This document shows, one piece after another, positions 12,664 through 18,731 of a stretch of DNA of 18,731 bases. Positions within the stretch are counted from its first letter, which is position 1; each line of letters starts with the position of its first letter. Origin of the DNA: CAZBBC01 sp964489835 (GTDB lineage: Bacteria > Calditrichota > Calditrichia > JAJRVZ01); NCBI GenBank assembly GCA_964489835.1, contig CAZBBC010000090.1:1-18731 (forward strand). The letters are read 5' to 3'. A model generated the notes under the pieces. The model was not told the origin of the DNA. It made no database searches and worked only from the letters and a program-made list of their open reading frames with translations. The position numbers and the translations under genes are program-made.

Positions 12664-14205
12664 TCAATTTAAGGTAATGGGTATTTTATTGTCTTTGTCA
12701 TAAACCTTGAATTCTCTCGGGGCAAGTGTGGTATCTTTTTCAAAATTAAGTTTCATCCAATATTTCCACATTAGCTGTAATCTTCTTGAGAATTTTCCGG
12801 ACATAACATAGGAATAAATTTCCGGAGTTACACGAACCGTTATTCGGCGATCACCATTCCCAGACCGGTATTTTTGTATCCAGCGTTCCAGTTGAGAGAG
12901 TTCGGTACTTGGGGTCGGGATAAGTCCTGATCCCTTGCATTGGGGGCAATCTTCATGCAGAGAATGAATGACACTCGGCCGGATTCTCTGTCGGGTCATT
13001 TCAATTAAACCAAAGCGGCTTATCTCTTCAATCTTTGTGATGGACCGGTCTTTCTGGAATTCTCTCTTCAATTCTTTATATACCTTTAATTTGTTCGCCT
13101 CGGACAACATGTCGATAAAATCAATGACAATCAAACCCCCAAGATCACGCAAACGCGCTTGTCTGGCGATTTCCCTGGCTGCCGCAAGATTGATCTTCAG
13201 GGAATTACTCTCCTGGTCTTTTTTTCCAATAAATTTTCCACTGTTTACGTCTATGGAGACCAAAGCTTCGGTTGGTTGTATAATGATGTAGCTGCCGCCT
13301 TTAATCCGTACTTCTTGATCGAGAATACAACTTATCTCGTCTTCAATCTTAAATTTCTCAAAAATGGGTATTCGATCCTTATAATATTCAATTTTATGTT
13401 TTAATTGGGGCGCTACTTCTTTGACATAAGTAGTAATTTCCCGCATCAATTGCCGGGAATCCACGACAACGCGGGTAACATCTGGTGTAAATAAATCCCG
13501 GATGATCGATGATGCCATTCCCATATCTTTATACACCAATGCCGGTGCCTGAGCCTTTTTAATCTCTTTATTAATATTTTCCCACACTTTTAGCAAGCTT
13601 TTAATATCATTGCTGATAATTTTTTCGGATTTTCCCTCCGCCTGCGTGCGCAAAATCAGACCAAAATTGGCGGGCAATACCTGACGGGCAATGTTTTTGA
13701 GTCTTTTTTTCTCTTTAAAATTGCTTATTTTACGTGAGACACCGATATAGTTATGATTTGGAATCAGGACGCAAAAGCGTCCGGGCATTGATATCTGGGA
13801 AGTTACCCGTGAACCTTTACTACCGATCGGTTCCTTCATAATCTGGACAACAATATCCTGGTTATTTTTGAGATCTCTGGCAGCTTTAAAAAAATCTGCT
13901 TTGTCTCCTTTGCCATTGCTGCCGTTTTCAGTCATTTTTTCAGGCTCCTCCACCGGATCGATAAGAAACTGCCCGGTAGATGCAGAGACATCAGAAAAAT
14001 GAAGAAAACCATTCTGTTCCAGTCCGATGGAAATAAAAGCGGCTTGCATCCCAGGCAATACGCGGCTCACTTTACCTTTGTAAATATCACCAACCATACG
14101 TTGTGCCTCGGGTCTCTCAACAAATAATTCTACCAGTCGTTCATCTTCCGTGATAGCGATTCGCGTTTCCTCATTTGTAGCATTAATAATAATTTCTTTA
14201 TTCAT
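12664..14205 (-). CDS. rng: Ribonuclease G (RNase E/G family)
   Basis: Encodes 513 residues, slightly longer than E. coli RNase G (489). An N-terminal S1 domain (about 35-135) carries an insert of about 30 residues (74-106), followed by the RNase-H-like and 5'-sensor regions (about 140-290). The DNase-I-like catalytic site has the Mg2+ ligands D319 in SIDVNSGKF and D362 in GGLIVIDFIDM. The zinc-link motif CPQCKGSG (C420, C423) follows, then a small C-terminal domain. There is no long disordered degradosome scaffold, so it is G rather than E type. It cleaves AU-rich single-stranded RNA with preference for 5'-monophosphate ends and matures rRNA. GAGGT lies 8 bp before the ATG. It is the second gene of the operon, 55 bp after the radical SAM gene. 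Confidence 0.96.
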   Translation of the reverse strand: MNKEIIINATNEETRIAITEDERLVELFVERPEAQRMVGDIYKGKVSRVLPGMQAAFISIGLEQNGFLHFSDVSASTGQFLIDPVEEPEKMTENGSNGKGDKADFFKAARDLKNNQDIVVQIMKEPIGSKGSRVTSQISMPGRFCVLIPNHNYIGVSRKISNFKEKKRLKNIARQVLPANFGLILRTQAEGKSEKIISNDIKSLLKVWENINKEIKKAQAPALVYKDMGMASSIIRDLFTPDVTRVVVDSRQLMREITTYVKEVAPQLKHKIEYYKDRIPIFEKFKIEDEISCILDQEVRIKGGSYIIIQPTEALVSIDVNSGKFIGKKDQESNSLKINLAAAREIARQARLRDLGGLIVIDFIDMLSEANKLKVYKELKREFQKDRSITKIEEISRFGLIEMTRQRIRPSVIHSLHEDCPQCKGSGLIPTPSTELSQLERWIQKYRSGNGDRRITVRVTPEIYSYVMSGKFSRRLQLMWKYWMKLNFEKDTTLAPREFKVYDKDNKIPITLN

Positions 14206-14260
14206 TCGTAGTTACCTCTTCCTGTATTTTTAACCGGGGATATTGAAGAAAAGAAAGAAT

Positions 14261-16879
14261 TTAACAGATATCCATCGGTGTGCGCACGGTACCGTTTGTC
14301 TTGATCATCTGGCGTTTTCTGTGAACCGGAAAGGATCTTGAATCAACCGGATGACTCCGGAACAAAGTGGAAAGAATCTCACTAATACGGGCGGTTCGGC
14401 CCTCAATAAAATTCGTATGAATAGTGAGTATTTCATCTTTAGGCGTAATCGACTCAATGTACGGCCGAATGTCTATTGTCTTCTCTTTTCCTTTAACCCT
14501 TCGCAGTAACGGGATTTGTGATTCATCTAGCATTTTATCGATTTGCTCATCTGATAATTTATTCCGGCCGATTTCTATTTGATATTCTGCTGCATTGATA
14601 CTTGCCATCAATGAAGGCAATGAAAGCGAAATAGGAATAATATTCAAAATCCGGATACCCTCGGGTAAATGTAAATTTAACCGCTCCATTAATAGAGGAG
14701 CGGAAATGCCATATACCTGCAAATCGACATATTCAGCCTCACTCGAATACCCAAGTCTCAAAGGTGGCCCAAAAGAGAATCTCGGGCGGGGATTGAACCC
14801 CTGGCTGTGAACAACTTTTATTTGTGCCCGCCGGCAGGAACGCTCGAAAGCGCGAACGATGTCAAAATGAGCCAGATATTTTCCAAATCCTTCTTTTATA
14901 AAATGAATCCGGTAATGGTAGACTGTCTCTGAATCATTTACTTCAACAAGGTCTTTATAAAGTGGTTCTGCTGACATGTTTTTGTTATCGGCTAATAAGG
15001 GAATATCCCTTGATTGTCGTTTTATATCTTGGTAGCATTGCGCATATTCGGCAAAAGCATTTTTTCGCTGAATGCCGCAGCTATAACATAAACCATCTTT
15101 ACAATTTGCACCATTGATTTCCCGGTAGGCATTTTCCCGCTCTTTGCGTAAAAAATGCTTGGTAATACCTTTATCAATATGGTCCCAGGGTAACGGTGCT
15201 TCCTCCGGTCTTTCTCCGATCAAACGGTTCACATTGAGCCCGGATTCGACTAATGCTTTTTCCCATTCCCGATAACGAAAATGATCTGTCCAACCATCAA
15301 ACCGGGATCCTCTCTTCCAGACGCAATAGATGACTTCCGCTAATCGCCGGTCACCTCTGCCTAATACACATTCTATCTCAGAGACACCCGGATCACGCCA
15401 GCTTAGTTTTACCCGCTTATGTTTTTTTATTCTTTCCTTTATCAGATTAATCTTTTCTTCAAACTCTTCTTTTGTATCCTGTTTTTCCCATTGAAAAGGA
15501 GTATGCGATTTTGGTGAATGTGAAGAAACCGATATATTTAATTGTATCTTCCCGAATCGTTTACTTTTTTCGATAATCCCCTCAATGAGAGCAGCGATAG
15601 ATTCAATATCCTCCTTTGTTTCGGTTGGTAAACCGATCATAAAATAAAATTTTAATGTTTTCCAACCATAATTTAGGGCAATTTCCACAGCCTCTAAAAG
15701 GTCATCATCACTAATATTCTTGTTAATCACCCGGCGTAAACGTAAACTGCCGGCCTCCGGTGCAAATGTAAATCCGGACTTCCGTATTGTCTTAGCAAAC
15801 GCTGCAATTTCTTCATTGAAACTATCGAGACGCATCGATGGAAATGAAAAATTGATTTGCTCACCAGCCAGCGCCTCCCGCTCTTTTCGCATGAGGGAAT
15901 TCAGAGAAGAATAATCGGAAACGGACAATGATAAAAAAGAAACTTCTTCATACCCGGTATGACGCAACGCTTCTTTGGTAAATGAGACAATATCATCTTC
16001 ATGGCGTTCACGGGTGGGACGGTAAATCATTCCGGCATTGCAAAAGCGACATCCTCCCGTACAACCGCGCATAATCTCGATGGCCAGACGGTCATGAGTG
16101 ACCTCTACCAAAGGAACCAGCGGTTTCCGGGGATAATGCTCGTTTGTCAGTGCCGGAATGATCTGGGTTTTGATAGAGAGCGGTGCTCCTGGCTGGACAG
16201 GTGTTAATCCCCTGAAGTTTCCGCCCTGGTCATAAGAATCCTGGTAAAATGAGGGAATATATACACCACGAAAACCGGACAGCATTTTCAGGATCTGTTT
16301 CCTGTTTTTTCCCGCTTGCCTGGCCGATTCAATAATTTCACAGAATTCAGTCAGTCCTGCCTCGGCATCCCCGATATAAAAAGCGTCAAAAAAGGGAGCC
16401 AGTGGTTCAGGATTGCAGGAACAGGGTCCGCCGCCCACGATAATAGGATCATTCTCCTTGCGTCTGTTTGCCCAAAGAGGTATGTCTGCCAGGTCCAGCA
16501 TATTCAGTATGTTTGTATAGGTCAGTTCATACTGTAAAGTAAAGCCTATGATATCAAAGGTTGACAGTGGGGTAAAAGATTCCAGGGAAAAAAGCGGTAT
16601 CTGATACTTCCGAAGTATTTCTTCCGCGTCTGTCCAGGGAGCAAAAACGCGTTCTGCCCAGACATCTTTGATTCGATTCAACTGGTGATAGAGCATGTTG
16701 GTAGCCTGCGAAGACATGGCAATTTCATAGACTTCGGGAAAGGCTAAAGCGAATCTCAATTTCACATCGGACAAATTCTTGTGAATGACATTTAATTCCG
16801 TCCCTAAATAACGGCCCGGTTTTTCAACAAATGGCAGAAAATTTTTTTCCAGTAAATGAGTTATTTGTTTATTTTTCAA
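14261..16879 (-). CDS. Radical SAM protein (TIGR03960-type) fused to DUF2344 / TIGR03936 domain
   Basis: Encodes 872 residues from the TTG at 16879. In this numbering the N-terminal region (1-165) matches the B12-binding-like domain of the family, including VGGGPCSCNPEPLAPFFDAF, but shows no DxHxxG cobalamin motif. The radical SAM core follows with C273-x3-C277-x2-C280 (RGCTGGCRFCNAG) for the SAM-binding 4Fe-4S cluster and FAPEAGSLRLR. A second Cys cluster C593, C598, C601 lies before the C-terminal DUF2344 domain (about 654-845), which is a separate gene in many genomes. The reaction is unknown. The repeated link to rng and rplU/rpmA suggests an RNA or ribosome role; that is inference. Start: a TTG at 16918 would add 13 residues without an SD site, whereas the 16879 TTG has AGAGGG 13 bp upstream and fits family N-termini; the choice is moderately sure. 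Confidence 0.9.
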   Translation of the reverse strand: MKNKQITHLLEKNFLPFVEKPGRYLGTELNVIHKNLSDVKLRFALAFPEVYEIAMSSQATNMLYHQLNRIKDVWAERVFAPWTDAEEILRKYQIPLFSLESFTPLSTFDIIGFTLQYELTYTNILNMLDLADIPLWANRRKENDPIIVGGGPCSCNPEPLAPFFDAFYIGDAEAGLTEFCEIIESARQAGKNRKQILKMLSGFRGVYIPSFYQDSYDQGGNFRGLTPVQPGAPLSIKTQIIPALTNEHYPRKPLVPLVEVTHDRLAIEIMRGCTGGCRFCNAGMIYRPTRERHEDDIVSFTKEALRHTGYEEVSFLSLSVSDYSSLNSLMRKEREALAGEQINFSFPSMRLDSFNEEIAAFAKTIRKSGFTFAPEAGSLRLRRVINKNISDDDLLEAVEIALNYGWKTLKFYFMIGLPTETKEDIESIAALIEGIIEKSKRFGKIQLNISVSSHSPKSHTPFQWEKQDTKEEFEEKINLIKERIKKHKRVKLSWRDPGVSEIECVLGRGDRRLAEVIYCVWKRGSRFDGWTDHFRYREWEKALVESGLNVNRLIGERPEEAPLPWDHIDKGITKHFLRKERENAYREINGANCKDGLCYSCGIQRKNAFAEYAQCYQDIKRQSRDIPLLADNKNMSAEPLYKDLVEVNDSETVYHYRIHFIKEGFGKYLAHFDIVRAFERSCRRAQIKVVHSQGFNPRPRFSFGPPLRLGYSSEAEYVDLQVYGISAPLLMERLNLHLPEGIRILNIIPISLSLPSLMASINAAEYQIEIGRNKLSDEQIDKMLDESQIPLLRRVKGKEKTIDIRPYIESITPKDEILTIHTNFIEGRTARISEILSTLFRSHPVDSRSFPVHRKRQMIKTNGTVRTPMDIC

Positions 16880-16990
16880 TACGATTCCGAATCCCTCTAA
16901 AAAAACTATCAAACTCAAATTTAATCAAAAGGTTATCTCTGTGCAACCAGAGACTTCTTTGATGTCGGATCTTCTTCGGTGATAATATCA

Positions 16991-17013
16991 TACCGCAGCC
17001 AACGGCTGCGGTA
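16991..17013. repeat. Perfect 10-bp inverted repeat in a divergent promoter region
   Basis: TACCGCAGCC (16991-17000) pairs with GGCTGCGGTA (17004-17013) around AAC. No T run follows on either strand. It lies between the divergent radical SAM and squalene/phytoene synthase genes, so it is upstream of both. It may be a regulator site or a dispersed GC-rich palindrome in an otherwise AT-rich gap. Confidence 0.7.
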
Positions 17014-17101
17014 CGGATATTCAATGATTAATTGTTGTGAACATCGTTGATTTGTTTTATATTAAAGAAAGTCTTGCAATATATTAACTATATTTACCAA
17101 C

Positions 17102-18157
17102 ATGTCTATGCACTCAAATAATCCGGACATTGAATATTGTGCGCGAATTTTAACAAAAGTGTCGCGGACATTTGCGCCGACGATTCGAATGTTGCCGAAA
17201 AACCTCTATATTCCTGTAACCGTAGCCTATTTGCTATGCCGTATCGCGGATACGGTAGAGGATGAATCCAGTCTATCGAAAGAAAAAAAAGAAGAATTGT
17301 TACTGGTTTATGCGGATATTTTTAAACAGGATGAGATAAAAAGTAAGGAACTATTTCTTCGGGCGGTCTCAGCGATCCCGGATCATAGTGTGGATGTATC
17401 GCTGTTAAAAAATCTCGATCGGGTACTGGCCGTATATAAAACCTTTCATATCGAAGTTCGAAAAATGATCGCTACCTGGGTTATCGAAATGAGCCTGGGG
17501 ATGAAGAAGTATGCACAATCCTCCAAAAAAAGAAAAAAACAATTTCTGAATTCGATGAAGGAATTGGATGAATATACCTACTATGTCGCCGGTACGGTTG
17601 GCCATTTGCTAACGTCCTTGTTTACCTATTTTTCAAAAAAAATTACACCAGCAGTATCAAAGAAACTGGAAATTTTCTCGGAATCCTTTGGAAAAGGTTT
17701 GCAGATGGTTAATATTATTAGAGATATGGCCGTTGATTTAAAGCGTGGCCAGTCCTATATACCGGATGAGATTCTGCGCAAATATGAATTAACACGTCAA
17801 TCGATTTTCGATGTTCAAAATAGTGAGAATGCCGAACTGCTCTTCGAAGAACTAATTCAAACCACGGTGAATCATTTAGATAAAGCCCTGGCGTATGTCG
17901 TAAATATACCTAAAGACGAAGCACGGATTCGGATATTTTGCTTATTGCCGCTTTTTTGGGCCATGCAGACCCTTCGTCTCATACAGGAAAATTCGCTTAA
18001 CCTGCTCTATTTGGATAAAATTAAAGTATCCCGGGGTGTTATTCGTAAAGAATTTTATAAAACTCTGCTCCTCGCCTTTTCCAACCGGCTTACGGTGAGA
18101 CATTATCAAAAGATTAGAAAAAACATCGCCATCAAAACTTTGCCCGCCCTTAATTAA
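17102..18157 (+). CDS. Squalene/phytoene synthase family protein
   Basis: Encodes 351 residues, closer to squalene synthase length than to bacterial phytoene synthase or HpnC/HpnD (~280-310). The all-alpha isoprenoid synthase fold shows SRTFAPTIRMLP (21-32), the first Asp-rich motif CRIADTVED (46-54, D50 and D54), an EYTYYVAGTVGHLL helix (157-170) and the second Asp-rich motif NIIRDMAVDLKRGQSYIP (204-221, D208 and D212). These bind Mg2+ and diphosphate for head-to-head condensation of two prenyl diphosphates. Farnesyl-diphosphate (squalene) or geranylgeranyl-diphosphate (phytoene) use cannot be decided. No desaturase or cyclase is nearby, although a GGR-family reductase is at 2244-3482. The ATG at 17102 has no Shine-Dalgarno site; an in-frame ATG two codons later is possible. 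Confidence 0.9.
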   Translation: MSMHSNNPDIEYCARILTKVSRTFAPTIRMLPKNLYIPVTVAYLLCRIADTVEDESSLSKEKKEELLLVYADIFKQDEIKSKELFLRAVSAIPDHSVDVSLLKNLDRVLAVYKTFHIEVRKMIATWVIEMSLGMKKYAQSSKKRKKQFLNSMKELDEYTYYVAGTVGHLLTSLFTYFSKKITPAVSKKLEIFSESFGKGLQMVNIIRDMAVDLKRGQSYIPDEILRKYELTRQSIFDVQNSENAELLFEELIQTTVNHLDKALAYVVNIPKDEARIRIFCLLPLFWAMQTLRLIQENSLNLLYLDKIKVSRGVIRKEFYKTLLLAFSNRLTVRHYQKIRKNIAIKTLPALN

Positions 18158-18268
18158 AATATATTTTATTCTCTTTTAAGCCGATTTTTATTATATTCAT
18201 TTTATCAGTTAAGGTCTTTTAATAAACCGAACATTATCCTGATTAATATCGTTAAATAGAGGTAATTT

Positions 18269-18421
18269 ATGGAAGATGAACTGATTTTGGAATTGTTTAA
18301 ACAGTTAACCCCGGAAGATCAGAAGATTGTAATCGAACTGATGAAAATTTCATTATCAATGAGTTCCGTCGATTTATATAAAATTATAGAAGAATTTGAA
18401 AGACAATCTTCGGGCTGGTAA
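18269..18421 (+). CDS. Hypothetical 50-residue helical protein
   Basis: Encodes 50 residues. I do not recognise the family. AGAGGT (18258-18263) lies 5 bp before the ATG, a better site than most genes in this window have. The protein is acidic and predicted almost wholly helical, with a LTPEDQKIVIELMKISLSM core that resembles short helical segments of small regulatory proteins, though no motif proves that. There are no membrane segments or cysteines. The stop codon lies inside the loop of a terminator hairpin (18406-18438), so the coding region and transcript end together. It follows the isoprenoid synthase by 111 bp on the same strand and may be its cotranscribed last gene. Confidence 0.7.
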   Translation: MEDELILELFKQLTPEDQKIVIELMKISLSMSSVDLYKIIEEFERQSSGW

Positions 18422-18438
18422 AATCCGAAGATGTTTTT
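18406..18438 (+). terminator. Intrinsic terminator overlapping the 3' end of the 50-residue gene
   Basis: ATCTTCGG (18406-18413) pairs perfectly with CCGAAGAT (18425-18432) around an 11-nt loop that contains the TAA stop, followed by GTTTTT. The left arm is made of the last sense codons. Confidence 0.75.
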
Positions 18439-18530
18439 AATAACACCTGGCTTAAGAGGTTGTGTCAAAAGTTCCATGAAAAACGAAAAACTAAAATTAT
18501 GAAGTCATTAGTACAAGAAGCGTCGTTTTA

Positions 18531-18731
18531 ATTCCCCCTTAGAAAGGGGGCTAGGGGGATGTTAGAACTTTAAGATCTATTATAGTCCAAAATTGAAAGA
18601 TCGATCAAGGAAATTAAGAAAGAATGCCACTTTTACAGAATGATTATTATGGAAGTATTTAAGAAATAAGAAAAAAACACCCCCCTCAATCCCCCCTTAA
18701 TAGGGGGGAAGGATCCGATTCCCCCTTAGAA
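18531..18731. repeat. C-tract/G-tract palindromic repeats running off the window edge
   Basis: ATTCCCCCTTAGAA occurs at 18531-18544 and again as the last 14 bases of the window (18718-18731). The first copy forms a 7-bp hairpin (18534-18540 with 18544-18550) followed by CTAGGGGG. A second C/G hairpin, 18691-18697 with 18702-18708, precedes the terminal copy. The array of CCCCCTT...AAGGGGG words is typical of dispersed intergenic palindromes. Between 18422 and the window end no gene is seen. Confidence 0.75.

Noticed and set aside
16380..16879. Cobalamin-binding function for the N-terminal part of the radical SAM protein
   Set aside because: The region matches the family's B12-binding-like domain, but no DxHxxG cobalamin-ligand motif is visible, so I do not claim B12 binding.

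Overview
The window looks like chromosomal DNA of a moderately AT-rich free-living bacterium. No phage, plasmid, CRISPR, transposase or defence genes are visible. Several features point loosely to the Bacteroidota/FCB side of the tree: a single-domain AMP nucleosidase of the Bacteroidetes type, weak or absent Shine-Dalgarno sites on several genes, an intergenic palindrome of a kind I associate with Bacteroidota, and a ribosomal protein L21 with a long Lys/Ala tail. That placement is an inference of low confidence; a candidate phylum such as KSB1 or Calditrichota is possible.

Layout. Bases 170-769 (minus) encode a small nucleoside-phosphorylase-fold protein. Bases 1394-1990 (plus) encode an odd chimera: the first ~26 residues of an FAD/NAD-binding oxidoreductase joined in frame to the membrane and 4Fe-4S part of a NapH/NosR-like protein. 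Next, on the minus strand, come a geranylgeranyl-reductase-family flavoprotein (2244-3482) and an rsmE-hinT pair (3889-4967). A TlpA-like lipoprotein thioredoxin and a tRNA-Leu(CAA) with its own promoter lie at 5507-6153 (plus). They are followed by a CurA-type NADP-dependent oxidoreductase (6510-7505, minus), AMP nucleosidase (8132-8905, plus), an AraC-MGMT fusion for alkylation repair (9001-9876, plus), a DUF2892 membrane protein (9884-10078, minus) and a zinc-ribbon SAM methyltransferase (10520-11428, plus).

The most coherent block is a minus-strand operon at 11757-16879: radical SAM/DUF2344 fusion - RNase G - L21 - L27. It ends at a strong bidirectional terminator shared with the convergent methyltransferase. 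Divergent from it lie a squalene/phytoene-synthase-family protein (17102-18157) and a 50-residue helical protein (18269-18421) whose stop codon sits inside a terminator hairpin.

The genes are mostly housekeeping. The unusual content is between them. Nearly every gap over 250 bp is filled with imperfect inverted repeats whose arms are built from degenerate short words in strict register. One set uses 7-bp CAAATYC-like words interrupted by 11-bp units, and the register is kept in both arms. A second set has a purine-rich heptamer arm facing a pyrimidine-rich heptamer arm. A third, MITE-like set shares the terminus TTATTTAACCTGATCTATTC, including two ~89-bp copies in inverted orientation 5 kb apart. 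I consider this the main signal in the window.
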